From: Amphirosellinia nigrospora
Taxonomy: Eukaryota; Ascomycota; Sordariomycetes; Xylariales; Xylariaceae
Length of the DNA: 64,000 nucleotides
Assembly: GCA_004123355.1 (NCBI GenBank)
Contig: SCHM01000004.1
Location: 4,248,316-4,312,315, forward strand
Direction of reading: 5' to 3'
The position numbers and the translations under genes are program-made. Positions 1 to 16,260 of the stretch are shown here, one piece after another. Below the pieces are notes generated by a model that was not told where the DNA came from, made no database searches, and saw only the letters and a program-made list of their open reading frames with translations. The first letter of the stretch is position 1, and each line of letters begins with the position of its first letter.

Positions 1-3000
1 AACTTATATATATTAAACGTTTTTTGTTTTTTTTAGTTTTAATTTTTTTAGCTAGTTATTTGTTTTTTTATTTTTTGCTAGTATTTTTAAATAAGTTTTA
101 TTTATTTTTTAAATTAGGCGAACTTTTTATTTTAATTATAAACGATTATATTATTAAGTTAAAATTATATTTAATATAGCTTTTTTTTTAATATAAGCTT
201 TTTAAAAAATATATATTAATTTTAGCTTTAATTAATATAAGTTTAAAAGTAATAATATATAGTATATAATTTATTTAGGTTAAAAAGATTATATGTTTAA
301 GTATAAGCGTTTTTTAATTTTTTTATTTGTTTTAAATTAGTAGAAATATATAGGTTATTTAAGGCGTAAATAAACAAATAGTTAAAACTATATATAATTA
401 TTTATATATAGCGTTAATAAAAGTTTTAAATAAATAGCAGATTATATATTTAAATTTAAGTTAAATATATTATTAGCAATAAAATTATTTATAGTAAATT
501 TTTATTTATTTTAAATTATTTATTTATTTAGCTATATTAAAGAACTATTAATAATAAGTTTATTATAATTAAATAAATTATAGTAATTTTTTTTAGTAGT
601 TTTTTTTATAATAAAGTTATAAATTTTAATATTTATTTTTTAATATTTTTTTTTAAAAATTAATATATTTATAATTATAACTTTTAATGTTTTAGCTTTA
701 TTAAATAAAATATTAAAATATTATTTAAAGTTATAAATCGGTATAAAAAATATAGCTATTTTTTTTACGTTAATTAGTTATAAAGCTTAGCAGTTATTAA
801 TTTTTTTATTTTGTTCGGTATATTTAAAGCTCCGGTTAATAGCGGGGTTTTTTATTAATAGTTGTTTTTATTTTATATAATAGTTAATATTAAAAGTTAT
901 TTTGCTTTAAATAAATAATTATTCGTTAATATTAAAAAAAAGCAGTTTATAATAAAAATTTTTTAAAATAAATTAACTTTAAAACTAATATATAAAATAT
1001 TTAAACTAAGTAATATTATATAAATATATTTATTTTATATAAGCTTTAAGATTTTTTATTATTATATTAGAATTTTTTTACTAAAAGTTTTTTTTTTTAT
1101 TTAAATAAATAGCTTTTATATATTTAGCTATAGCGTTATTATATTATTTATTTTAGCTATAACGTAATAAAAAATAAATAAATATTGTTTTTTTTTATAT
1201 GCTTTTATACGCTATATTATTTATATTGTTTTATAATCTATAATATTAATTAAATTAATAAATATTTAGTATTTAAATAAAATATAATAATATTATTTGT
1301 TTTATTATATTTTTATATTATTTTTATTTATCGAGCGTTATAATTAATAATAATATTATTATTAATATATTTTTATATATTAATATAAACAAAATTTTTA
1401 ATATTTAATATAAAATAAAAGTTAGTAATTTTTTTATTAGCTAATTTTTTTTTTATTAATTTTTATTATTATTAAATAGTTTTTATAAAGCTAATTTATT
1501 AAAATAATTAAATAATTATTTTTATTTAAATATTCAAGTTTATTTATTAATATATTAAATTTATTAATAAATAATATTTATTTATTAATATTTTATTTGT
1601 TTAAAGCTTAAATATAGTTTAATTTATTTATAGCTTTTAAATATTTTTTTTTTTTTAAAACTTTTATTATAATAAAAATTAAAGCTTTTTTTTTAAAAAT
1701 TAAATATTATTTTAAAAGTATTTTAGTTATTTTTTTATAAACTTTAATAGTTTTAAAGCTATATTTTAAATTATATGTTTTATTTAATTTTTTATAAAGT
1801 TTTTTTAAAAATATTTAAAATAAAAATTTTTAATTAATAAACTATTTTTTATATATATATTATAATATTTTAATAAGCTATATATAGCTTTATTTTAAGT
1901 TATAAATTTTATATATAATATTATTATTTTTAATAATAAAATAGTTATTTATTTAAGTTTTAAATATTAAAAAGCTAAAAATATTTTTATAAAGTTAATA
2001 TTTTTAGATAAAAAATATAAATAATATTTTTAAACTTTAAGTAAACATTATTTATATAAATAAAAAAATATTAAACTATTAGTTTTTAGTTTTAAAAATA
2101 GTTTATTTTAGCTATTATTATTATATATTTTAAATTTAGTTTTATAAACGCGTTTAAAATATATTTATATTATTATTTATTAATAGTTTTTTATTAATAA
2201 GCTTAAGCTTATAATAATTTTATATTTTTTTATTTTTATTCGGTATAATATAATTAAAAGCTTAAAATATATTAATAAAAATATTAATTCTTATTATATT
2301 TTAATATTTTATTTATTATTTAAAATAAAATAGTAGGTTTATATTTATATAAGTTTTATTAAACTAGTAAAAATTTTTAAAAAATAGAAAATTTAATTAA
2401 GTTTTTTATTTTTTAGGCTTTATATTATTTTTATTTAAAATAAATATAAAATTATAAATTTTTTTTAATAAAAAGCTAATTTATAATAATAAATATTATA
2501 TTATATACGTTTATAAAACTAATAATTAGATTTTTTTTTAATTTATATTTAAGCAGTTTTATTTTAGCTAGAATATATATTTTAGCTAAATTAAATTATT
2601 TAAAAATATTATTTTTAAAGTTTTTAAGTCTATTATTATATTAATCAAATATAGTAAAAATATTTAATAGATTTAAGCAATAAATAATAAAAATAATTTT
2701 ATATATAGTAAAATAGCAAATATAAAAACGTTAATATTAAATTTTTATTAAAATAATAAATAAAACTTAAAACTTAAGTTTTTTTTAAAATAAGCTTTAA
2801 TTATAGTCGAAAATATTAAAATAATTATATAATAAAAAATTTTATAATTTTTTTTTATTATTATATTTATTATAAAAATTTTTTAAAAGTTTAAAAATAG
2901 TTTTATTTTTTTAGATTTAATAATTAGTTTTAGTATTAAAAGATTTTTTATTTTTTAGATTTTTTTTTAAAAAGCTTAAAATTTAATTAGTTTATATATA

Positions 3001-3357
3001 TATAAATTTTAAGCTATTTTAATAGATTTTTATTAGTTTATATAACTAATATAATTTAAAATAGTATAAATAAACGAGCTATAATTAAAAGCTAAGAATT
3101 TATATAATAGTATTTAATTTTACGGTTATTATAATAAGCGTAAATTTTAGAAAAAAGTAAATAAAATAAAAAAAATATAATATATTATATATAGTTATAT
3201 ATATTAGAAAACTTTTATTTTTAAAAAATAATAAAATAAAATTTGTTTTTAGTTAGTTATTATATATTAAATATATTAATTTAAAAAACTAAGTAAAGCT
3301 TTTAAAAAAAAAAAAAAAAACGTTTATAAATATTATAATTTATTTATAGGATGTTTT

Positions 3358-3400
3358 TATAATAGTAGTAGTAATAATAGTAATAATAATTAAATAGTTT
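3358..3400. repeat. Degenerate trinucleotide (TAG/TAA) microsatellite
   Basis: A short run of AGT/AAT trinucleotides interrupted by transitions lies in the AT-rich block. Similar runs occur near 9,055-9,150 and 16,760-16,850, where GCG, ACG and AGC triplets interrupt the ATA repeats. The pattern fits former trinucleotide arrays eroded by C-to-T change, or slippage within AT-rich DNA. Confidence 0.5.
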
Positions 3401-6400
3401 GGTTTTATTTGTTTTTATTATTATTATAGCAAGTATAACTAGTTTTTAAGCTATTTATTATTATTATTAGTTTATAAATAAAAATAATATATTCGTTAGA
3501 ACTTTATATTATTAGTTTATAAATATTATTTTATTAATTAATATAATATAAATTTTTATATAAATAGTTAAATTTATTATATTTTTTAAAAAAACTAATA
3601 GTTAATTTTTTATATAATTTATATTTAACGTATATTTTTAGTAAAGCTAGAATTTATAACGTTATAATTTTAAGCTATATTAATATATAATTATAATATA
3701 AATATTATTAATAAAAAAAAATTATGTTTTAATTTAAAAAAATTATAGTAGTTTTTAAACTATTAATTTAATTTTTTTAGAATTTATATTTACGTTTATA
3801 CGATTTTTAATTTTTAAGCTTTTATATAGTTTTATTTAAATTATTAAGCAAAAATAGCTATAGCTAAATTAAAAAGTTTTTAGTTATTTAATATTATTAG
3901 TATTATTATTTGTTTAAATAGTTTAGTTTAAAAAAAGTACGTTTAAATAATAATAGCTTAAATAAAAAGCAAAAAAATTGTTTAGCTAAATATATAGTAT
4001 ATATTATATTTAAAATAATTTTATTATTTTTATTTTATAAAAGTTATAATTTTAAAAAATCTAAGCTTATTTAGTAAAATATAATAAAAAATATCGAATA
4101 GTTTTTTTTGTTTAAAAATAAATATTATTATTAAAAATTTATATTTAAAGTTTTTATTTTTATATATAAAAATTATTATATATTATATAAAAAAGTTTTT
4201 AAAAATATCGAAGTATTTTATTTAGTTATATATACAAGCTTAAATTATTTATTATTTTTATAGAAATAAAAACGTTTTTTAAAGCCCCGAGCTATTTTAA
4301 GTTTTTTATTAAACTTTTGTTTTATATTATAAAGTTTTATTATATTAGATTATATTTAAATATTTATTTTTTAATATTATTTTAATATAAACGGATATTT
4401 TTCGAAAAAAAATTTTTATATTATTTTTAATTTTATTATAATAGTTTTTAATAGTTTATTAAATAATTTTAAAATTATTAGCGATTATAAATAATAGTTA
4501 AACTTATTAATATTAGGTTTAATATAATAATATTTAAAGTTTTATTTTTTTATATTTAATTTTTTTTTAGTTATAAACTTTATAAATTTTATATTTATAA
4601 TTTATAAGCTTATATAAGTTTTTAGTTATTTTATTTTTATATAATATATTATAATAAGTTATTTTAATTTATATTTAGATTTATTAATTAATATAAACTA
4701 TAAAAATAAAAAATATATAAAAACTTATTAAGCTAGCTTAATATTATTTAAAAAATTAAGTTTTAATTAATATTATAAGTATTAAATATAAAAACGTTAT
4801 AATAGTAGGAAATATTTATAATTTATTAGCTAAATATAATTTTTAATTAGTTTATTTTTTTATTATAAAATAAAAAAAAAAAGCTTAATTTTTTTATTAT
4901 TATTTATTTATAATAATTAAATAATAAATATATATAATAACGTTATTATATTAGCGCTTAAATTTTAAATATTAATTATTTTAATCGTAATTTTTAGTTT
5001 AATTATAATTTATATAAATTTATTAGTTATTATAAGTAAAATATGTTTTTTTTTTAATTATATTATTATATATATTATAAAATAGTTAAAAAAATAAAAT
5101 CGATAAAAAATTTAACTAAAATAGTATATTAATTTGCTAGCTAACGTTTTAAAAAGTTTTTTAAATAAATATTATTATTTCGTATAATAAAGTTGCCGAA
5201 TTAAAACTTAATAAAGTTTATATTATAAAAATATTAGTTTTATTTAATTATTTATTATAATATTATATTATATTTAATTTTAATAGTTTTTTTTTTTATT
5301 TTTGTTGTTTTTTTAACTAAATAAAGTTTAAATTTTATAATAATAAAATAAAGTTAATATTATTTAATACTAAAAATAAATCTGTTATATTTTAATTTAT
5401 TTTTATAGCTATTATATTATTAGGTTTTTTTAGCTTAAAACTTTTATTAAAAACTATAAATAATTTAATATTTTTTATTAAAAGCTTTTATATTAATATT
5501 TTAAAATTAAAGTTTAAAAAAATAATAACGCTTTATAATAGCAGAGGTTTTTATTGCGGTTATATAGCGTATTATATTTTTAGAAATTTAAAATTTATTA
5601 TTATTTTTTGTTTTATATTAACGTATATAGATTTTATTTTTATAATAAAAATTTAGCGGAATTATTTTTATATAAACTATTATAAACTAATAAATATTTT
5701 TAATTTATTTTAAGTTTATATATATTTTTTATTTTTTTTTTATTAAAAACGTTTAGGCTTAAAATAGTAATTAAAACTTTTAAAATATTTAAATATTTAA
5801 TAAAAGTAAGGTTATAGCTATAATATATAGTTATAATAGCGTTTATTTTTACGATAGATTTTTTTTTTAAAAGTTTAAATTTTAATTATATTTATTTTAA
5901 ATTATAATAAAAAGTAAGCTATTTTAAAATAATTATAAAATATTATTTAGGTTTTAATTTTTTATTATATATTTAATTATTATTAATTTTTTTATTTTAA
6001 TTTATATAACGTTAGCTAGCGCGTTATTAAAATTATTATTTATATTTAAATTGTTAAATATAATTATAGCTAAATAATAATAAAATAATTTAATTAAAAG
6101 TTTTAAAAAAAAAAATAAAGTTATAAATATAGTTTAAGTTATTTTATTAAATATATAAATAGTTTTAATTATATAAATAAAAATATATATAAATTATTAA
6201 TTAGTTTATAAATTATAAAAATAATATTAATTATAAAATATAATTTTTATTTTTATTTATATAAATTTTATTATATTTTTTTAAAGAATTAATTTTAAAT
6301 ATTTTATTTATTAATAAAATTTAATAAATATATTTAATTAAAAATATATTAAGCTAAAATAATTATTTATTATTATTATTGTTTTATTTAATATTATAGG

Positions 6401-6829
6401 TTAACTAATAAACTAATTTTTTATAGAGCTTTTTAAAAAATATATAATTATATTGCGCTAAAAATTATATATAAATATAATTTATTTAACTAATTTAATA
6501 TTATAATAATTTTATTAAAATAAAATTATTTTTAAATTTTATATTATTTTATTTTGTTTTATAGCTTAAAAATATAATTTATTATTTAAAAACTAATATG
6601 CTTATTTATTTATATTAATAATATAATAAATCTTAAATTAACTATTTTTTTATTTTTATTAATTTTTTTTTAAATATAAATAAGCTAAAAGATAAAAGTT
6701 AATAACGGCTAATATTTACGCTTTTTTAAATAATTTAGCGCAAGCTATTTATTATAAGTTTTTATATAATATTTATTATTATTTTTTTAAAATACGAATA
6801 TTTTATTTAAATAACTTTTTTTGCCCGGT

Positions 6830-7200
6830 ATAATTATTATATAAAGCTTTTTATATTATATAGATTTTAACTAATATATATAATATTATATAAAGTTTTA
6901 TATAAAGCTTACTAAATATTATTTTATAAGCGGAAATTATTATAAATTTTAAATAAATATTAAAGCTAAATTTAAATATTAAAATATTTGTTTTATTAGT
7001 TATATAAGTTTTTTTTTTAGTTTTATAAAAATTAATAAAGCTATAAAAAAAGAAAAAAATTTTAAATATAAAAAAGTTATAAATTTTTTTTTCGAAAGAA
7101 AAAAACTTAGATTTATATAGCTTTTTTAATACTATAATTATTTATTATTTAATTTAAACTTTATTTAAGCTTTTAATTAAAGCTTTTATAATATTTTATA
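6830..7200 (+). repeat. Dispersed repeat, copy A (heavily mutated)
   Basis: This segment aligns by eye with 20,940-21,300 (same orientation) and, over part of its length, with the reverse complement of 29,940-30,150. Shared landmarks in order are a TATAAAG-rich stretch, a KTTAYTAAATATTATTTTA-like core, an 'AAATATTAAAAYATTTGTTTT' stretch, a purine-rich A/G tract, and 'ATAGCTTTTTTAATACTATAATT'-like sequence near the end. Compared with copy B, most differences replace G or C by A or T, as expected of RIP. No coding capacity remains, so the original element type cannot be named. Confidence 0.7.
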
Positions 7201-9054
7201 TATAACTAATATATAATTATTTTATTAAAAATAAAATATTTTTTTTTTTTTATAAATATTATATATAGCTTTTTTTAAAGATTTTTATATTTTTAACGTA
7301 TTAAAGTTGAATTTTTTTTATTATAAAAATATTATAAAAAAATATTTATTATTATAATATTTTAAATTTTAAAAGCAAAATTAATTTATTTGCTAAAAAC
7401 TTCGATTTAAATATATTATTTAAAAAAAATAAACTTTTTATACGTTTATTATGCTTAAAATAAAGTTTAAATTATAGTTTATAATTTAATAAATATTTTA
7501 GCTAATAGCTAAAATAATAATATTAGTAGTTGTTTTAATAGTTAATTTTATAGCTAATTATAATAGCTAAAAATAATAAAAAAAATCGATATTTTTATAT
7601 AAATATTATTTTTTTATATACGATTAAACTTATATTAATAAGATTTTAATTATTATAAAAATTTTTATTTTAATTATTTATATAAAATTATTTTTATAAT
7701 AAATATATTAAATAGTTAATAAGCTTTTAATTTAATTTTTAAAAATCTAGTATATATATAATATAATTAGCTATTTAATTATAATAACTATAATATTATA
7801 AAGTATTTATAAATAATTATAAACTATAATTAAATATAATTAATAAAAAAATAAAAAAATAGTTTATATAGTAAAACAATTTAAATAAACTTATTTATTT
7901 AAAAGTTTTTACTAAAAAAGTTTATTAATTTAAATATATTTAAAGCTAGAAATAATAAATAAATTAATAAAAATACTTTAATTATTTAAAATTTAAGTTA
8001 TTTTTAAAAATTAAAGTTAATAAAAGTTAAAAAATTAACGTTTTATTAAAATAAATATATAATTAAATAAATTATTTATAAATAAAATAAATTTTTAAAT
8101 TTTAATTTTAATTTTATTTATTTTTATTGTTTTAAAATTATTATATAATTTAGTAGTATTTTTTAACTAAGTATAAAAAAAAACGAGCTAATATTTAAGT
8201 TATATAAACGAAAAGATTTTTCGATAATAATAACGATATATTTATTATTAATTAATAGAAATAATTAAGATTTATATTTTTATTATAATAAAATTTAAAA
8301 AGTATTTACGTAAGGAGATTTTAAAAGCTATAAAGTTTTCGGTATTATTAGATTAAATAAAATATTATATAAGCTATTGTTTTTATAACTATTGTTTTTG
8401 TTTTTTTTTTCGTTTATTTTTTTATTATTTATTTGATTATAATTTATTTATTATTATTTTATTATTATTAAAAAATATAATTGCTATATATTGTTTTTTT
8501 TAAATTAAAGTTTAAATATTTTTATTATATTTATTAACGTTAAAAAATTATTATATATTTTTTTTTTTAAATAAATAAAATTTAAATATTTTAATTATTA
8601 TTATAATTATTTTTTTATTAAAAAACGTTATTATTATTAATAATTTAGCGTCCGATTTTATAAATATTAATTATTTTTAAGTTTAATATTAAAAAATTTA
8701 TAATTATTAAAAATCGAGTTATTTATTTTTAAATATTATTTAATTAAATTTTTAATTATTTTAATATTATTAAGCGCGCTAAATTATATAATTTATTAAA
8801 TAATTATTTTAAACTTTATATTTAAATAAAATTTATATTTAAATATATTAAAAAACTAGTTATAAATATTAAAATAATAGTTTAAATATTATTTAAAAGT
8901 AATAAAAGCTATTAAAATAGCTATTTATATTGTTTAATATATTTAAATATTAAAATAGCCCGTATATTTAATTAAACTTTTATATAAAAAAAAATAATTA
9001 TTTTTGCTAAAACATTAAAAATAGTTTAAAAATTTTTTAATAAATATAATTAAT

Positions 9055-9150
9055 AATAATATAATAATAATAATAATATAATAATATAATTATAATAGTA
9101 ATAGCGGTAATAATAATAATAATTATAGTAGTAATAATAAATAATAATAT
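9055..9150. repeat. Degenerate AAT trinucleotide tract
   Basis: About 95 bases of imperfect ATA/ATT trinucleotides with scattered GTA and GCG interruptions. It lies inside the AT-rich block, with no gene nearby. Confidence 0.5.
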
Positions 9151-12100
9151 TTTTTAAAAGTAAACTTTAAAAAATAAAGCGTTATTTAATTTATAGCTTT
9201 TTTTATTTAAAAATAAAAAAAATAATAATTAAAAACTTTAAATAAGCTAACTATTTAAAAATGTTTTATTTAAATTTTATAATTTAAAAAATATATTTTA
9301 ATATAAGTTAAATAACTTATTATTAATAATATAGAGTTTAATATTATAGTAAATATAATAAAAATGTTTTATTAATTATAAAGGCTTTTATTAAAAAAAA
9401 AAAAAAAAAAAGGTTTTGTTTTAAAATATAATTTAAACTTAAAATAATTTTTATTTAAGTTTAATAATATAAGCTACGCTTTAATGCTCTATAGTTTTTA
9501 GTTATATATTTTTTGTTTTTAAAAATAAAAACTTTTGTTTATTTATATTATTTATAAGCGGATATATATAAAAGGCGTAAAAAAAACAGATTATATAAGC
9601 TAATAAATAGCTAAAAAAATAATTATATATTAATATAAATTAATATTATAAATATTATAATAATATATATTATATATTAAATAAAGTAGTTATGTTTAGT
9701 TTTTTGCTTGTTTAATAATATAATATATTTTTAAAAATAAATAGTTTTATATTTAATAATTTATAGCGTATTTTATATTAGTAAGGATTAAATTAATTAA
9801 ATTATTAATTTATTATTATTATTATTGTTTTTTTTATTATTTAAATCTAAATTTTATTATTTAAATTTAAATTTTATTTTTTTTATTTCTTTATTTTATT
9901 TTTTTTTTAAAAATAGCTTTATTATATTATAAAGAAATAGTTTAATAATAATAATTTATTTATATTAAAAAATAATTAAATAAAACATTTTATAGCTTTT
10001 TTTATTATAAAAAAAGCTTTTATTATTTATTAAAGCTTAATAATATATTTATTATAAGTTAAAGTTCGAGAATATTAATATAAATAAATAAAAATAACGC
10101 TACACTTTTATAAAGCCAAAGTTACGCTAAAATTAATATTTTAATAATAGCTAAAAAAAATATAATATTATTAAATATTTGTTTTATTATATATAAATTA
10201 TAATTTTATAATAATTATTTAATTATTATAGCTAAAAGTTTTATTTTATTTTAAATAATATTATAGTTATTTAATTAAACGTTATATATATTTAATTAAA
10301 CTTTTTTTAAAATTTATATATATAAATAAATTTTTTAAATATTTTAAGCTTTATTTATTATTATAAGTTATATATATATAAACTATAATTAATAAACATA
10401 TTAAAAATATTTTATTTAAAATAAATTAAATAACTATTTTATATATTAAAAATATTTTATTAAATATTATAAAAAAATTTAATATTTACGAAAATATTAT
10501 TTATTTTATATTAAAAACGTTTGTTTTATATAAAAATTATTTAATAAACGCTTAAAACAAATAAATAAAAATATAACGTAGCTAGTTTTTAATTAATAAA
10601 ATAATAGTTTTAATAAAAAACCCGTATAAAATTAACTTAAGCTAGCTTTTAATATTTTATATTATAACTTAGTTTATATAAAATTTATAGTATTATAGCG
10701 CTATAATTAGCTAGCGATATTTTTTTCGGCAATAAATAAATTTTATTTATTATAAATTTTAATTTTTAAGTTTAAAGCTAAATTATCCGCTATAAATATA
10801 TATTTATAATAATATAATATAAATAAGCTACTTTTTGCTATTAAAGCAATAAAAATTTTAAAAATATATTATTTTATTATAATAATATATTAAAATAAAT
10901 AAAAAAAAAGCTATATTTTTAAGCTAACTTTTTATATAGCGTTTTTAAAATTTTTAAATATAATACTAGTTTATTTTAATTTATTAGTTATTTATGATAA
11001 ATAGCTAAGCTATTTATTTTTAAAAATATTGCTTAAAATTACTATTTGTTATATTTTAGCGTTTTTAGTTATAACTGCTTAAAAGCTTATAATTTAATAT
11101 AATTTCGAGCTTTATATTTTAGTTTTATTTATTAGTTTTTATTTTATTTTTATTACGTAATAATTTTAAAATAAATATTTTTATATTTAAATTTGCTTTT
11201 TTATTATTTATATTATCGAAATTATTTATTATTTTAATCGATATTATATTTTAGCTAAATAATTATTTATTTATAATAACGTTTTAAAATATTTTATAAG
11301 CATAAAGTTTATAAGCGGTTTAAAAACTATTTTATTTAAAATATATTTTAATATTTAATTTAATATATTATTTAAAATTAAATAGTTAATAATATTAATA
11401 AATATATATAATATTTAAATTTAAAAAGTTATTTTATAAATTTAATTAAACTAGATTTTTTACGATATAAATATATTATAAAAGCTAACGCTAAAAAACT
11501 ATTTATTATAGCTTTTATAATAATATATAGTTTTAGTTTTATTATAATTTTATTATATTAATTTATTTTTTATATTATTAATATATTTTTAAATTATTTT
11601 TTTAGCAAATTTTATTATTTTATATTTTAAATAAATATTATTTATATTATATTCTTAAAATTTTAGCTTTTTTATATTTTATTAAATAAAACCTAGCGTA
11701 TATAAAAATAATAAAAACGTACTTATATTTAGCTAAATAAATAAAATTATTTAACGTTTAAAATTTAAAACCAAAATAATATATATTATATAAATATAGT
11801 TAAAATTATAATAAAAATATTTATAGTAATAAAATATATTATAATTATAAATAGTAAAAAAGTTATTAAAAATAATAAATATAATTTTAAAATATAAAAA
11901 TATATTTTAAAAAAAAATATAATATAATATTTTAAGCTAATAAAAATATATTAAATAGCGTTAATTAAGCGTTAAAATTATATAGCAGTTTTTTAAAAAT
12001 ATTAAAACAATTTATATTATTAATATATTATTATTTTATAATTTATTTATTATTATTATAGCCGAAATAAATATACGTTCGTAAAACTAGCTTTTAATAT

Positions 12101-15100
12101 TTTTATTAAAATTTTAAATAGTTTAAAAATAAAAATTCGCTTTAAATAAATATAGCCTAGCTTTAGTAGTAATATTTTATTTTTTATATATTTTATTTTA
12201 TAATTTAAAAGTTAAAAATTATTATTTATATTTTAAAAAATTTATTATTAACGCTTTAAAATAAATTTATTATTATTTAAGCTATTATTAATATAAAATA
12301 TTAGCAAAAATTAAAATATATATTATTTATATTTTTATTATAATAATATAATAAATAAAGCTTTATTAATAAATTATTAAGCTAGCTTTATTTTATTTAT
12401 ATTAATTTAAATTATAGCTATATTAATTATATTTTTAGAAAAAATATTAATAATATTATTTAATACGTAATATATATATTAGCAAATAATCGTTAAATAT
12501 ATATTAAACTATTTTTAATAAAATAAAAATAAATATTTTAAGTTTTTTTAAAATAATAAAATATAATATATTATTTTTAATTAATATTAAAAAAATAAAA
12601 TATATAATTAAGCTATAATATATAATTTTATAACGAAAATTTATTTTAAAACTAGCAAAAAAGTTTTTTGCTAGCTTTTAGTTTATAGTTTAAAATATAA
12701 AATTAAATAATAATTTAAATTAAAGTAAACTAATTATAATTTTAATAAATAAATAATTTTTATTTTATATTTAATAATTTTAATTATTTTAATAATATAA
12801 ATAATTAATAGCTTAAAATTTTAAATATAAACAATATTTAATATAAACTATTATTTAACTATAAAGTAAAAATAAATAAGCATATATATTATTAGTAAAT
12901 TTAAATAATTAAAAATATATTTAAAAAATTTATATAGTTTTTAATAAAATAAATATATTTAAAACGTTAAAAATATATTTATTTATTTATTAAATAAAAA
13001 AAAAAAGTTTAAGCTTAAAAAAAACGAAAAAGATATATTCGAAATAATTATTATAATATATTAGTAAATTTATAATATTATTTTTTTTTTTTAAAAATAT
13101 ATAAATAAGTTTTAATAAAGCTTATTTTTAAAGCTACGCGATTTTTATTATAGTTAAATATTTATAAGCTTAATTTTTTAATTTTTATTTAATATTATTA
13201 TTTTAATAAATATTTTAATATTATAATAACGTTTTATAATTATAATAACTAAAAGGATTTTATACTATTTTAATTATATATTTATTAAAAATAAATTTAT
13301 AAACTTTTTTTTAAAAAAATAATAAAAACTAAACATATAAGTTTAAATTTATTAAATATATTATAATATATAAAAATTATATTATAATATATTTTTAAAT
13401 ATTATATTAATAATTTATAAAAAAATTTTATATAATTTTATTATTTACTATAAATATTAATTTAAACTAAAATATTAAATATATAGCTATTTAATTTATA
13501 GTTAAGTTTAATAAGTTTTTAAAGCTTTATTGTTTAAATTATATATAAACTAAATATTATAATATAAACGTTAAATAATTTTATTTAAATTATTAGTTTT
13601 AATAAATATATTTATTAAAAAATAAAAATTAAAAAGTTAGCTATAAATAAACAAGCTAGATTAAAATAAATTATAGCTTAATAATAAAATTTATAAACTT
13701 TTATAACGTTTAATATAAATAAAAAACTATTAATATAATAAAACTATTAATATTATTAATATATATTTTATTATTTAATATTATTAGTTTTTATTATTTA
13801 TTAAAACGTTTTTTATTAAATTTAATAAAAATTATAAAAATAAAATTATAATAAATATAATAAATTAATTATTTATATAAAATAATATTTAAATAAAAAA
13901 ATATCGCGATTAATATTATAATTTTATAGTATAATTAAAATAAAAATAAATAATAAATAAATTAATAAATATATTAAGTTATTATATTAATTTTTAAAAC
14001 TATAAAACTAGTTTTATTAAATAATAAATAAAAAAAGCTAAATAATTTAAATAAGCGAAATATTTTATAAACTATATAAAATAATTTTATTTAAACGTAT
14101 AAAAAATTATATAATTAGTTTTTTAAACTTATATTTTAAAAAAAAAAGTTTAAAATTTTAAAAAAAAATAAAATAGTTTATATAAATATAATAATAAAAT
14201 TTAAACTATTTTATTAAATATTTAATAAAAATAGATTAAATAGTTATAAATTAAACTATATAAATATAAAATAATATTATTTATATTAAAATTTAAATTA
14301 TTTAAAATTATTCGATTATATTAAAAATTTATTTTATAAAAAAGCGCTAATATATTATAGCTAAGCTAATAATAATTATTTTTAATTATTATAATAATTT
14401 TATTATTTTTTTAATTTAGTTTTAATTATTAAATAAATTTTAAGCTAATTCGAAAATATAACGCTATTATATATAAAATAAAGTTTAAATTATAAAGCTT
14501 ATAAAAAAATATCTAATAAATAAACTAATAAAAATTATTTATTATTTTATTAAATTAAATTAGCGCTACGTTTAAATTATCCGCTAAAAAAATATAATTT
14601 TATTATATTTTAAAACTTATTATTTTAAATATTTTTAATAACGTTTAAAGCATATTTATACTATTAAAACTATTAAAAAATTTAGCTTTATTTATTTTTA
14701 GTAATAATTAATTAATATTTTTTTAGTTTTTAATATTATTATATTATTATATAATATTTTAAAAAGTAGCGTATAAACGGTTTTTAAACGTTAATATTAT
14801 TTAAGCTTATTAGCTATAAGTTTTAATATAAAATTAAATATAAATAAAAAGTTTTTATATTAATTAAACTTTTTTATATAATATTATAAGTTAAAATATT
14901 AGTATAATAGCTTTATAATATTAAAATTAAATAAAAAATAAAATTTTTTTAGCGGAGCTTTTTATATTTATTATTGTTTTAAATAATATATAAATCTAGT
15001 TTAAAAAAAAAATAATAAAATTAAATATTATAAATAAATATATTAATATAATAAATAGCTTAAAGCTTTATTATTATTAAAACTAATATTAGTTTAATAT

Positions 15101-15679
15101 ATTTTTTTTTTTTTTTAAAATTTATTTATTAAATAAATAAATTAAAATATTTTTTAAAGTTATAAAGTTTAAAATTTTGTTCGAACTATATAAAAATTTA
15201 TTTTTTTATTATATATTTTTTATTAGTAATTTATTATTAATAAGTAGGTTTTTAAAGCTTTATTTATAAAAAATAATTAAATATGTATTAAATAATAAAA
15301 AAAAAATATATAATTAATAAAAAAAAAAAAAGCGCCCGTTATATAAATAAAATATTAACTATTAAAAAAACGTAGTATATATAATATATAGTTATTTTAT
15401 ATTATAATATTATAATTTATATTTTTAAGTTAAAATATTAAATAAATTATATAAAGTTTTAAATTTTTAAAAGTTATTTTTAACTTTAAATTAAATAAAT
15501 ATTTAAAAATTAACTTATATATAAAAAAATATAATAAAAAATAATAAAACAATATTATAATATAAAATATTTTTTAATTTAATATTAAGCTAATATTTAT
15601 TATTATTGTTTATTATTTTGTTTTATATATATACGTATGTTTATAAAAAAAAAAAAAAAAAACGTAATAATTAATATAA

Positions 15680-16260
15680 GTTAGCTTAAAGCGGATATAA
15701 AACAAGGGAGTAGCAGCAATAGTAGCAATAAAAAAAAAAAATTTAATAATATTTTTAAGCTATAAAACATAATTAAAATATAAAAAAAGCGCGTAATAAA
15801 AAAGCGCAAAAATATAAAACTAAGGTATAATAATTTAAAACGGCTGCTTATTAAGAAATAAGTCGCTTAAACGTATAGTTTTATAAATATTTAATTTAAT
15901 TAGTTATAAAGTTTAAGTTTATATATTTAGCTAGTTAATATATTATTTATAGCTTTTTTTAAGCTATATTATTTATATTATAAAAATAATTACTAGTTTT
16001 AGGACTATAAAAATATAGCGCATAAAAAGCTAAAATAAACTAGAAAGAATAGCTATATAGCGTACTAGAGTTAATAATAAAAGGGGTAATATTTTTACTA
16101 TACGAAGTATTATACCGGATTAACTGCTATAGCTATTTAACCTTGCTTACCTTAAATATTTACCTAACTAGTATACCTTGTATATATAGGTAACTTTTAT
16201 TATAAGCAGTTTTATATATATAGTACTAGTATTAATCTTTTTATATATTTTAAATAAGTG
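15680..16260. other. Less-mutated island inside the AT-rich block
   Basis: This stretch of almost 600 bases keeps noticeably more G and C than its surroundings, including GGGG, CCGG, GGCTGC and several CCTT words. It also holds a row of TACC/GGTA words (around 16,140-16,200) that resemble the TACCT-type motifs of the gene-rich half. I found no open reading frame or RNA gene in it. It may be a younger insertion, a part that escaped RIP because it was single-copy, or a fragment of former unique sequence. Confidence 0.55.

Noticed and set aside
1-400. Telomere at the left end
   Set aside because: No TTAGGG or CCCTAA tandem repeats occur at or near base 1.
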